Positions 1-9,589 of a DNA stretch of 64,000 nt are shown piece by piece (the stretch's first letter is position 1; the number at the start of each line of letters is the position of its first letter). The position numbers and the translations under genes were made by a program. Source of the DNA: Cryptosporidium bovis (taxonomy: Eukaryota > Apicomplexa > Conoidasida > Eucoccidiorida > Cryptosporidiidae); the NCBI GenBank assembly GCA_009768925.2, contig VHIT02000002.1:186001-250000 (forward strand). The letters are read 5' to 3'. The notes beneath the pieces are model-generated. The model was not told where the DNA came from. It ran no database searches and saw nothing but the letters and a program-made list of their open reading frames with translations.

Positions 1-494
1 AAAAGTTTTCTTTCCAAAATCCTAACTGTTCTTTTTTCTTTTTAAAAAAATACAATGTAGTAAAAAGTATATTCATAAATACGTTTCCGGTACTTTTAAT
101 GAAAAAATAAACCGGGAAATAAAATCAATTACAATAAAGTTAAGCAGTGTAAGACTAATAAAATAAAAATAAATAGTATTAGATTACATAAAATATTATT
201 GATAGTTTAATAATAAAAGTAATAATATTAATAACAGTAACAATAATAACAATAGTAATAATAATAATATCAATATTAATATTAATATTAATAATAATAG
301 CAATAAAATAATAATTTAGATCAGGAATAAAAGATATATTACTAAAAGAGCGAAGTGAATAAGAAACCCAGTAACACACTACTTGTTATTATTGCTATAT
401 ATACAACTAGAATTAAAGAGATAGAAGTTGATTGAAGGAAAACAAAATATTAAATTGGGAGCTAAAAACCGCTTTATACTAATAATTTGGAAAA
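1..494. other. AT-rich intergenic DNA with trinucleotide microsatellite
   Basis: No gene is supported here. About 200-310 is low-complexity AAT/ATT repeat interspersed with CAA/GTA triplets, typical of replication slippage in AT-rich intergenic DNA. A CGGTAC-type word lies near 87. The only longer open frame is a minus-strand run of Ile/Asn codons across the microsatellite and is not credible as a gene. Confidence 0.7.
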
Positions 495-705
495 AAAGGG
501 AATCCCGACGATAAGCCTTCAGGCTTACTGGCCGGGAGTCCAGCTGATTTGTGTTATAATTATATAAAACAACTCCCGAGCCACTATTAATGGTTTTTTT
601 TAGAGTGACTCGGGATCTCTCTGTTCTTAAAGGTCACCCGGATTAAGGTTTAAAGATCTCTAGTAGATTATCGGCGAGGAAAAGGCTACTTTGACTTTTT
701 TTTGT
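495..705. ncRNA. Candidate structured non-coding RNA
   Basis: A GC-richer island in AT-rich flanks with three clear helices. Stem 1 pairs 503-507 with 533-537 and encloses 512-517/522-527 closed by a UUCA loop. Stem 2 pairs 575-580 with 609-614 and 582-585 with 604-607. Stem 3 pairs 630-636 with 692-698 and 662-666 with 686-690. An alternative helix (534-539 with 572-577) could switch stems 1 and 2. A run of eight T at 696-703 would suit a Pol III stop on the plus strand, but eight T also occur inside stem 2 (594-601), and seven A at 491-497 would give a T-run end on the minus strand, so the strand is unsure. I looked for U-snRNA, U3, SRP and RNase P/MRP signatures and found none that convinced me. 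It may instead be a structured 5' leader of the bromodomain gene. Confidence 0.45.
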
Positions 706-816
706 ACAAGAATTCTAAACAGGATTATATGCATGTTTCCTTTTTTAGGTAAGAGAGATTGAAAGAGAGAAGAACAGTGTATACAAATAAGAGTGATACT
801 TTTTTATTAGATTGTA

Positions 817-3800
817 ATGGAATGGTCTGGGAAGATGGAAGAAAAAGAGGAAGACATTGGACCAAAAGATGAAAATTCAAAGGTATATGAAAATGGAATT
901 GAATTGAAAGAGGTAGATGACGACGAATTGGAAGTTGAGATTGAAGAAGAGGTTGATGAAAATGAATTAGGAGTAGATATTGAGAATGAAGAGGTTGACA
1001 TAGAAATGGATGATGAAGATGATGACAAAAGTGGTTACGAAAGAGAAGATTTAGAACCTCAGGATAGAACTGACGGAGAGGAATCACTTTCCCAGATTTC
1101 AGGAAACCAGAGTGAAACACTTAGAGAAACATCTTCAGGAAAAGCTATTAATACTACTATAGCTGCAACATTAAGTGGATCAGAAGGGACAGCAGGTACG
1201 GCAGGAATGGTGGCGACCAATGTAAACGGAAGCACCACAGGAGTAAGCACTCCAAATGTGGAAATAAAAATACCGAGAGGAAGAGGGAGACCACCTAGAA
1301 ATGCAAATAGAGCGGACATAGGACCTTCAGGATTGGTGAGTATAACATCAATATGGGCAGATGATGACAAGCCAAAGGGCAAGAGAGGCAGACCAAGACT
1401 AAAGCCGATAGTTGAAACAGAAGAGAAAACAAAGGTAGAGACACCGAGTAAACCATATAAAGTTAAAAGACCAAAAGGTCCAAACCATATTCTATTGGAT
1501 ATCATTCACAGATTGTATAAAAGAGACAAACAACAAATATTTGCTGAACCAGTAAATGCAGAGTTTGTCCCAGACTATTATCAGGTTATAAAAAATCCTA
1601 TGGATTTTTCAACAATGAGGAAAAAGGTGCTTAATAATGAATATTTGGACTTTGATTCGTTTAATAATGATATAAGACTTATAATATCAAATTGCTATAC
1701 ATACAATAGAGTTGGTACAATGGTTTATAGAATGGGACTAATACTAGAAGAAACATGGGACAAGAGCATAGAAGGAAGTAAGAGTAGATATGAGCAGTCA
1801 ATAATAAATATAAAGGAGCACGAAGAAAAGAAGAGTGCTGGTGAGGTAATAAGTGATTCTGAATCAGAGGCGCAACCTATATGGGACCAAACACCCACAT
1901 CTCCTCCAACAGGCGATTCCTCCAATCAAAGATCAATGATAACGAGAAGAATGGAGGCGAGACTATCTGGCATAAGCAATCATACACAGTTTACGGGTGG
2001 AACCGGTAGATATGGTGACAATAGAACTGATTCAAGTGTGGTATCAGACAGTATTGGTAGAAGGACAAGCAGTAACTATTCGCACTTGGGTAGCAGTTCG
2101 ATGAATTCGAGATTAAATGGTGGTATTGGTATAAACAATATAGGAAAAAGCTATTCTCAGAATCAACAACCAAAAGGTCCTACATTGGCAAATATTTGTA
2201 GAGGTGATGGCTCTTCCTTAAAAGAGGCTTTGGAGAAACTAAAGGTCGATAGATTTGAACCGTTTAACACTTTATTACGTCAGATGTCAACACAAGCATG
2301 TATTAAGACCCCTACTATAGACGACTGGTACGTTTTTGATAAGCAATTATCGAATATTCAGTATAGAAATTCAGTCAAGAGATTTATAGGTGAGGAAAGC
2401 ATAAAGGCTTTAAAGAAGATTATGGACATAGGAACAGCTTTATTGGAAATAGATCCTCATCCGGAGGTCGCCAAGACACCTTTAAGTGATTTGCGTTTAT
2501 TTGGTATAGATACAGAGGACTTCGCATCTTTCAATCAAAATCTTACGGTAGACAATACTTTTTTATTGGGTGTTGGTGAGAATCATATTAAACTTGCCCT
2601 CTCTCTTCAAGATGAGCATCCAGAGATTGATCTTTCCCCATTAAGGGAGCTTTATATTAAATACACCAAAAACCCACCGCAATCTTCTCTTCACAATACT
2701 CAGTTATCATCTCTACATACTCCACCACCGTCAATTCACACTCCTACATCATCGTTATCCTCATCTTCACTGCAAAGGCAATCTCAATCCAAACAGCTTC
2801 TGATGCAACACCAACAATCCTCTATGTCATCGTCTTTGTTACAACAGTCACAACAACAATCTTTGAATTCTTCTTCAACCTCCCAAATAATGATGGGTCA
2901 AAAAAGTCAGATGAATCAAAACTCTATCCATGCTGCTGCTATAAACAAGGGTTTGACCGGGACCTATGGAAATGGTGTTGGAATGGGTTCAAAGCAGAAG
3001 GGCCTGAATTCTAGTATTTACAATTCCATTCATGATCACAGTAGTCAAAGCCATTCTCACCACAGTCATGGTCATGTTAGTTCCTTTTCATCAAAGAGTG
3101 ACATTCAACAAATAACTTCTTCTAACCACTCCCCATCTAACTCAACTTCCAATGTTATCCCAGATGCAATGTTTGAGTCAAGAAATCAGGGTTTGGTTAA
3201 ATCAATGGTTTCTCCTCAAAATAGTCAAACACGTATGAAAATACAAATGAATAATGGAGTTAGTTCTGGGATGATTAACACTATCAATAATATAGCGGCT
3301 AATTCGTCTAATAATGGCTACTACGATTCAATAGGAGTACCTCATAAGATTCAAAAGACCGAACCATCTCAAAACATTGGTTTGAGACCTATGAGTAATA
3401 CCAATGGAGGCATTTCAGCCACCGCTGTTAACACCCATAATAATAATATTCAGGGTGGAAATGTCATTAGTAGTACTAGTAATACAAGTGCCATGGCAAG
3501 TTATATGAATAACAGTGTTAGCAGCAGTAATATAAACAATATAAATAATAGTAGCGTTAATAATTTTGGAGGTATTGCAAATATCCAACACGGTAACAGT
3601 GCGAATAGTAGCAATTCTGGTGTTAACTATAATGGTTGCACTTCTAGCTCTACAAGCTCCTTAATTGGAATAACAAATAACGGAAAATATTATGGTGGTA
3701 GTGATTTTAGAAACATACCAGAAAAAACAAGTTATTCCCAAAGTTCGATAGGAGTGTCCTATCAACAAAAAGTACAAAACCAAAATGTTCCCCAACAAAG

Positions 3801-4641
3801 ATACCAGCAAATAATTCATCAAAATAAGCAATACCATTCCAATGTTTTTATGAATAGCAGCAGTGAAGGTAATATTATTGATATTAATAATGGAATAGGA
3901 AACAACAAAAATATAAACGGTTGTGATAGCAATGTTACAAATACCGTCGTTGCTGGTAATAGTTGTAGTGGTAGCAATGGTCTTAATAATACCAATATTA
4001 ATGATAATCAAGCTGGTAAGAGTGACTGTCGCAACGCTCATATTAACGGTCAAAACAATATAAACGGAGCTGGTAGTAGTGGTAGTAAGAGCAGTAGTGT
4101 TGGATATGGAAGCTATCAAAATAGCTTTTTATGTGGGAATGAATCTGTGAATATACATGGAATTGTAAGTGACACATCCGAGGCCTCAGCTAGAGGCAAC
4201 ATAAACAAGTTCGGAATTTATCAACAGCGTACTCAAAATTCTCCTCGTAACCAAAATATTCAGTATCAACAACAGAATCACCACATTAATGTTAATATTA
4301 GTGATTGCAATAATGACAATTGCAATATTAGTGGTGGTAGCAAACAGCACAATCTAAACAACAATATTAATCCATTTCAACAACATTCACAGTATAATGC
4401 CCGCAATCATACTCAAAATCATCGTCTACAACAAGTGGGAGGATATCAATATAATTCTCAGACACAAGTTAATCAACAGAACACGCAATATATTCAAAGA
4501 TTCAACAATAACATTCAAACAGGTTCAGTAATTCAGTCTAATAAAGTTATTCACTCTAATGCTCCTTTACATAACAATGAAGGTGGCATTTCCCATACAA
4601 CGGGAATTGTTACATCTTTTATTTTGGATAATAATAATTAG
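817..4641 (+). CDS. Bromodomain and AT-hook chromatin protein
   Basis: Predicted nuclear acetyl-lysine reader of 1274 residues. In order: an acidic Glu/Asp-rich N-terminus (about 1-100), two AT-hook-like basic motifs with the GRGRP and KRGRPR cores (about 150-195), a bromodomain (about 220-330) with a ZA-loop segment around YYQVIKNPMDF and the NCYTYN motif whose Asn binds acetyl-lysine, then a helical conserved segment (about 455-580), and a very long Ser/Asn/Gln-rich tail to the end. The AT hooks suggest minor-groove binding at AT-rich DNA, and the bromodomain suggests binding of acetylated histones. The ATG at 817 is the first in frame and opens directly into the acidic region. The family is known in apicomplexan chromatin complexes; the specific complex here is not identifiable. 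The low-complexity tail is typical of the lineage rather than functional evidence. Confidence 0.85.
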   Translation: MEWSGKMEEKEEDIGPKDENSKVYENGIELKEVDDDELEVEIEEEVDENELGVDIENEEVDIEMDDEDDDKSGYEREDLEPQDRTDGEESLSQISGNQSETLRETSSGKAINTTIAATLSGSEGTAGTAGMVATNVNGSTTGVSTPNVEIKIPRGRGRPPRNANRADIGPSGLVSITSIWADDDKPKGKRGRPRLKPIVETEEKTKVETPSKPYKVKRPKGPNHILLDIIHRLYKRDKQQIFAEPVNAEFVPDYYQVIKNPMDFSTMRKKVLNNEYLDFDSFNNDIRLIISNCYTYNRVGTMVYRMGLILEETWDKSIEGSKSRYEQSIINIKEHEEKKSAGEVISDSESEAQPIWDQTPTSPPTGDSSNQRSMITRRMEARLSGISNHTQFTGGTGRYGDNRTDSSVVSDSIGRRTSSNYSHLGSSSMNSRLNGGIGINNIGKSYSQNQQPKGPTLANICRGDGSSLKEALEKLKVDRFEPFNTLLRQMSTQACIKTPTIDDWYVFDKQLSNIQYRNSVKRFIGEESIKALKKIMDIGTALLEIDPHPEVAKTPLSDLRLFGIDTEDFASFNQNLTVDNTFLLGVGENHIKLALSLQDEHPEIDLSPLRELYIKYTKNPPQSSLHNTQLSSLHTPPPSIHTPTSSLSSSSLQRQSQSKQLLMQHQQSSMSSSLLQQSQQQSLNSSSTSQIMMGQKSQMNQNSIHAAAINKGLTGTYGNGVGMGSKQKGLNSSIYNSIHDHSSQSHSHHSHGHVSSFSSKSDIQQITSSNHSPSNSTSNVIPDAMFESRNQGLVKSMVSPQNSQTRMKIQMNNGVSSGMINTINNIAANSSNNGYYDSIGVPHKIQKTEPSQNIGLRPMSNTNGGISATAVNTHNNNIQGGNVISSTSNTSAMASYMNNSVSSSNINNINNSSVNNFGGIANIQHGNSANSSNSGVNYNGCTSSSTSSLIGITNNGKYYGGSDFRNIPEKTSYSQSSIGVSYQQKVQNQNVPQQRYQQIIHQNKQYHSNVFMNSSSEGNIIDINNGIGNNKNINGCDSNVTNTVVAGNSCSGSNGLNNTNINDNQAGKSDCRNAHINGQNNINGAGSSGSKSSSVGYGSYQNSFLCGNESVNIHGIVSDTSEASARGNINKFGIYQQRTQNSPRNQNIQYQQQNHHINVNISDCNNDNCNISGGSKQHNLNNNINPFQQHSQYNARNHTQNHRLQQVGGYQYNSQTQVNQQNTQYIQRFNNNIQTGSVIQSNKVIHSNAPLHNNEGGISHTTGIVTSFILDNNN

Positions 4642-5774
4642 CTGATTGATTTTTCTAAAATTTCAACTGCTAATTTTATATTCAAAAATAAATAAATAAC
4701 TAAAAATATAGGTAATAATGATAATAAGTACTAGTATAAATTTTGCTTATTGACTTTTAGGGGTGAAGTCCTGCTTTTTTAAATGATTGATTACTTATAT
4801 CCTATCTCGAATCTTTTTTTATAAATAAACTAATTTAGTTAAGCTAGTTAGTTAAATGTTTCAATGGTATTTACTTCATAATAACTGAAAACGGGTTATT
4901 TTTATATAATTGCAACACCCAACGGTTTTAAATAACAATAAATACCGCCGTTGAACACTCCCCACAACTCATGTCTGTTTTTTTTCATAAGTCACATGCA
5001 CGCAATTTTTTTTTGTGACATTAAAAATTGATTCAATAATACTGTATTTATTGTTTTTTGCATTATAACTAATCGTATATTAACACAAATTATTACGTTT
5101 TTTTAAACATGATTTGAAGCATAAACCTTCTCATTGCATAATTTTAAGTTAAAATGCTTCTTTGTGGATATCATTTAACAAGTGGTTTTAATATTTTTTT
5201 TCTTTTTTTCTTAAATGAAAAAATTATTTTGGTTTATAGAAACACGTAATGTAAATTTTTTCTCAGAAAAAGAGGCGGTAAATATAACGCTTCAGTTTTG
5301 TGTGGTTAGTAAAGATAATTGAATAAAGTATAAATAACAAATAAAGAGTAACTTTGAAATCGAGTAAGAAATAAAAGTAGTATAGTACCAATATGTTTAT
5401 GACTGACATCAAAGGTTGGATTATTTAAAAAGATTCTGATATTATTACATAAGTGTCGATAAAGTTGTTATTTAGTATATAAATGTATTTATTTTGTAAA
5501 ATTAAATTATTTAAATATATCATATTAAATAAAAATATATCAGATTACAAAGCTGGCGAGTTTTGGATGATTTGAAAACAACAGTTGTTTTCACGTAGTA
5601 ACGAATAAATGAATATATGAAGAGAACACACAGCAGATATCAAATTTAAATCAATATAATCAGATAAATGGAAAGTAAACATATTTAGATTAAAGCGCTC
5701 TTAAAAGCGATATAAGAAATAGGGATAATATAGTAAAGCTGGTGCAAAATAAATAAATTAAAAAGGAAACGGTA
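4642..5774. other. 1.1-kb intergenic region, same-strand genes
   Basis: AT-rich sequence between two plus-strand genes, so it holds the terminator of the bromodomain gene and the promoter of the coiled-coil gene. A six-base inverted repeat (4920-4925 with 4948-4953) sits in a slightly GC-richer patch ending in a long T run near 4977-4985. No open frame is convincing, and no tRNA or known RNA was recognised. Confidence 0.6.
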
Positions 5775-8700
5775 ATGACACGAGCGCCTTTCCAGTCAAC
5801 CTCTCCACGTAATTTGGAGTTTCTTCCAAGTATGAATAAATTAAGTAACGAGCCAATAGATATAGGAAATGTAACCAAACAGAAGCTTCAGAGACAGCTT
5901 GTGGATCTGAAGAGGAGATCAACAACTAACAATGAGAATAATTCAGTGAAAAATCAATTTCAAGAGAATACCAATGATAATAATCAGGATAATTTACTAG
6001 GAAACAACTACAATGATTTAAACAACGGCTTTTCTGGGATGGGAGTGGTATATGGTCCATCATTAATGCCATCTCATGGCTTAGGACTGAAAATAGGAAA
6101 TGGAGCATCAAATTTACAGGCAGAATTATTATCTTTAAAAAAGGAGTATACACAATTAGAGAGGCAATATTCTCAGGAATTACTAAGAAGAGGTGACATG
6201 GAGATTTTGGAGAAAACAATAAAAGAGCAAAGGGTTCAAATAAAAGAGTTGCAGAGTGAATTATCTGATGAGAAAAGAAGAAATAAAACAAGAGAAATGA
6301 GTATAAAAAATAGGAATATGACTGAAAATGCGACTGCAGAACAATGGAAGGAAAAATATGCAAAATCTGAGCAAGAGAAAAGGATAAAACAAGCGCAATT
6401 AAACGAAAAGGAGAGCGAATGCTTAAAATTATCTAAACAGATAAAAACACTAAATAGTCAGATTGAAGATATTAAAGAGAAGGAAACGCAACTAAAAAAT
6501 AGAATGTTATTATTTGAAGAGGAGAAAAGAAAAAGTGAAACAGGGATGAAAGAGAAGTTATTGAGTAGGATAGATGAATTGACAAGTGAATTGAATAATA
6601 TAAAATCCACAAAAGAAAAAATGAATAATGAAATAATTACATTGATGAACGAGAACACTAGAATAATGGATAGTCATCGTGAAAAGGAAACAACTATGGA
6701 GAATATGAGAATATCAATGGACAATTTGAATAAAGATAATAACGCTATTAATAATGAGAAGATTGAATTAAAGAATAAAATAGATAAATTAAGCGAGGAG
6801 AATAATAATTTATTAAGTGCAATAGAGGAGTCAGATATAACGAAGAAATTACTGGAGAATAACTTACGTGAGTATAAAATTAAAGCTGAAACACTTGAAT
6901 TAGAGAACGAGAAGAAAAATGATATAATATTAGATTTAGAAAACAACAAAGATACGTTAATTAGACAATTGGGCGAGAGAACGCAAAGTAATGAAAGAAT
7001 AAAAAAAAGTTTGGAGGAATTAAGAAAAGAGAAGAGTAGTGCATTATCTAGTATGGAGGATAGAATTAAGATGTTGAATATAAACAAAAGGAAGAGTGAA
7101 GAGAGTATATCTGAATTGACAAGATTAAATCACGAATTATTGAATAAGGTTAAAGAATTAGAGAACAATAGTAATATAAGCGAAATATACGATAAAATGA
7201 TTAAGGAATTGAAAAATGAAAACGAGTCATTAAATGTTAATATAGATGACTTGGAAAGGAAATTGACTGAGACTAATTGTAATAGTGAATTAATAATAGA
7301 AAAATTGAAATGCAAGAACAATAAAATGAGTAGTGATTTAAATGAAATAAGTAATAAATATAAATTATTGAGAAATAACAACAATGCCTTAATATTAAGG
7401 TTAATTAATTATTTAAAAGAAAATCAGGCATCATCTTTAAATGAGTTAGATAATGATCTGACTATTATTGTAAACGATGATAATATTGATCGTGAATATG
7501 ATTTTTCACTGATTACTAAATATATTGATATTATAATAAATGAGTTTGAAAGCATTAATAAAATAAATATAGATAAGGAAAATGTTGTTATTGGTGAAAA
7601 AAATGAGTTAAAGACAATAATTGATGAAAAAGAGAAAGAATTTGAAAAAATGCTTTTTGAGAAGGATAGAGAAATAGAGAGAATAATGAAGGAGAATGAT
7701 TATAAAATCGGAGAGGCAATAAAGGAAAAGGAAGTTGAATTTGAGAGAATAATAAATGACAAAAATCTTAAAATAGAGGAAATAATAAAAGAAAAAGATT
7801 ATGAAATAGGCTTGATAATAGATGAAAAAGAGACAAAATTTGAATCATTGGTAAAGAAAAAAGAAATAGAGTTGGAGAAAACATTAAAAGAGAAAGAGAA
7901 AGAGGTTGAGAGAATAATAAAGGAAAAAGAAATTGAATTTAAAAGAATAGTAAGTAATAAGGATCATCAAATTGAAAAGTTAATTCAAGAAAAAGATCGT
8001 GAAATTGAAACAATTTTAAGTGAAAAGGATAGTGAAATAGGATCTATATTAGAAAGGGAGAAGGAATATAAAAAATTACTGAATGAGAAAGACAACGAAA
8101 TGATGAGAGTATTGAAAGAAATGGATGATGAAAAGGAAAGAATAATTAAATTAAAGGAAGATGAATACAAGTTTAAATATGAAAAAAATAATATTGATTT
8201 GAATGAGGAATTAAGAAACAAAGAAAATGAGATTTTGGACATAATTAAAGAAAAAGAGAAAGAATTTGAACATTTATTAAATGAAAAAGATAGTATGATA
8301 AAAAATATGTCAATAGAAAAAGATCAAGAGATAGAGGGAATTATTAAGGAAAAAGAGAAAGAATTTGAATGTTTATTAAATGAAAAAGATAATATGATAA
8401 AAAATATGTCAATAGAAAAAGATCAAGAGATTGAGGGAATTATTAAAGAAAAAGAGAAAGAATTTGAACATTTATTAAATGAAAAAGATAATATGATAAA
8501 AAATATGTCAATAGAAAAAGATCAAGAGATAGAGGGAATTATTAAAGAAAAAGAGAAAGAATTTGAACGTTTATTAAATGAAAAAGATAGTATGATAAAA
8601 AATATGTCAATAGAAAAAGATCAAGAGATAGAGAAAATAATGAAAGAGAGAGATCACAATATAGAAATGATAATAAAAGGGAAAGAGGATGAAATTAGTG

Positions 8701-9170
8701 TATTGAGAGAGAAAAACAATGAATTAACTGAGAAAATGTTGCTGAATAAGAAAGAATATGATGAGATAATTGAAAAAAAAGTGAAAGAGTATAAATTTAT
8801 GATAGATAATATTCACGAAGAGAATAGAATCGAGTATGAAAGCAATATAAGCAAAATGAGGAATGAAATAGAAAGATTGACAAGTGAGAGGATAGAAACA
8901 AATAAGAAGAACAATGATTATTACAAGGAAATAGCGAGATTGGAAAAAATAATATCTTCAATGGAGTTGGCGAATAAGAATTCAACTGTAAAAGAAATGG
9001 ATGAAAAATCAACACAAGGTAAAATAAACGATAATACTAATTCAGGTATGGAAGTAAAACAAAAATATATACAAAGTCTACAGAATGAGATAAATGATTT
9101 GCGTGATCAAAATATTGAATTAACCGAAAGAATTTCTGAATTGGAGATAAAATTAATGCAAAGTTCATAA
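5775..9170 (+). CDS. Long coiled-coil protein with 33-residue repeats
   Basis: A 1131-residue protein that is almost entirely charged heptad sequence (Glu, Lys, Asn, Ile, Leu) from about residue 110 to the C-terminus, with no signal peptide and no membrane segment. The first 110 residues are non-coiled and polar. In the C-terminal half the sequence becomes a regular EKEKE/EKDxEI pattern, and four tandem copies of a 33-residue unit lie at about residues 823-954. A rod-like cytoskeletal, centrosomal or scaffold role would fit the shape, but coiled coils of this sort are not diagnostic and I do not recognise the protein. The ATG at 5775 is the first in-frame start after stops upstream. Confidence 0.8.
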   Translation: MTRAPFQSTSPRNLEFLPSMNKLSNEPIDIGNVTKQKLQRQLVDLKRRSTTNNENNSVKNQFQENTNDNNQDNLLGNNYNDLNNGFSGMGVVYGPSLMPSHGLGLKIGNGASNLQAELLSLKKEYTQLERQYSQELLRRGDMEILEKTIKEQRVQIKELQSELSDEKRRNKTREMSIKNRNMTENATAEQWKEKYAKSEQEKRIKQAQLNEKESECLKLSKQIKTLNSQIEDIKEKETQLKNRMLLFEEEKRKSETGMKEKLLSRIDELTSELNNIKSTKEKMNNEIITLMNENTRIMDSHREKETTMENMRISMDNLNKDNNAINNEKIELKNKIDKLSEENNNLLSAIEESDITKKLLENNLREYKIKAETLELENEKKNDIILDLENNKDTLIRQLGERTQSNERIKKSLEELRKEKSSALSSMEDRIKMLNINKRKSEESISELTRLNHELLNKVKELENNSNISEIYDKMIKELKNENESLNVNIDDLERKLTETNCNSELIIEKLKCKNNKMSSDLNEISNKYKLLRNNNNALILRLINYLKENQASSLNELDNDLTIIVNDDNIDREYDFSLITKYIDIIINEFESINKINIDKENVVIGEKNELKTIIDEKEKEFEKMLFEKDREIERIMKENDYKIGEAIKEKEVEFERIINDKNLKIEEIIKEKDYEIGLIIDEKETKFESLVKKKEIELEKTLKEKEKEVERIIKEKEIEFKRIVSNKDHQIEKLIQEKDREIETILSEKDSEIGSILEREKEYKKLLNEKDNEMMRVLKEMDDEKERIIKLKEDEYKFKYEKNNIDLNEELRNKENEILDIIKEKEKEFEHLLNEKDSMIKNMSIEKDQEIEGIIKEKEKEFECLLNEKDNMIKNMSIEKDQEIEGIIKEKEKEFEHLLNEKDNMIKNMSIEKDQEIEGIIKEKEKEFERLLNEKDSMIKNMSIEKDQEIEKIMKERDHNIEMIIKGKEDEISVLREKNNELTEKMLLNKKEYDEIIEKKVKEYKFMIDNIHEENRIEYESNISKMRNEIERLTSERIETNKKNNDYYKEIARLEKIISSMELANKNSTVKEMDEKSTQGKINDNTNSGMEVKQKYIQSLQNEINDLRDQNIELTERISELEIKLMQSS
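8241..8636 (+). repeat. Four tandem 99-bp repeats within the coiled-coil gene
   Basis: Units begin at 8241, 8340, 8439 and 8538, each encoding 33 residues that end in an IEKDQEIEG-type segment. Differences between copies are few (for example His, Cys, His or Arg at one position; Ser or Asn at another), so the array expanded recently. A fifth, diverged continuation starts at 8637. The 33-residue length is not a multiple of seven, so perfect heptad register is not kept between units. Confidence 0.9.
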
Positions 9171-9589
9171 TTAATAGGAAACTAATACTGATAAATTAGT
9201 GTATTATTGCTGTTTTTTTAATATTTCTTTTTTTGTGTAAATATTTGTGTTTGGTATAATAGATTCTATAGTTGTCAATATTATAATTCTTTTTACTTTA
9301 ATAAAAAAAATTAGAATAGACAAAAAAGCATGAATAATTAGATGATCAAGGTGCATGTATGATCTAGGGCGCAAGTGAGAGGTTATTAAAAAAAATGTGA
9401 ACTATGGGTAAAAATTGGTGTTTGAAAGTACAGCAGGAAAGATTTATTATATAATAAACAATATATCACATTGTAAATAGTATAAAGTAACTAAAAACAT
9501 TGGTGTTTGTATACAAGTAGTAGACAGAATCTCGGTATTTTACAAGAATAGTATTGAATTGTAAAATATATATTTTTGTGTTGGATAAG
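9171..9589. other. Intergenic region before the FPL-domain gene
   Basis: About 420 bases between two plus-strand genes. It contains one TGCATG word (near 9352) and nothing else that I recognise. An open frame continues upstream from the chosen start of the next gene to 9554, but its first codon is TTG. Confidence 0.6.

Noticed and set aside
179-379. Minus-strand 66-codon frame of mostly Ile, Asn and Tyr
   Set aside because: It is a translation of the AAT/ATT microsatellite with no protein-like features.
600-640. ACAGAGAGA on the minus strand resembling the U6 ACAGAGA box
   Set aside because: No U6-like catalytic hexamer context, AGC triad or internal stem-loop follows it.
6674-7087. Minus-strand frames opposite the coiled-coil gene
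   Set aside because: Hydrophobic mirror translations of Glu/Lys/Asn codons, not membrane proteins.
9554-9589. Twelve extra N-terminal codons on the FPL-domain gene
   Set aside because: The frame opens with TTG; the first ATG is at 9590.
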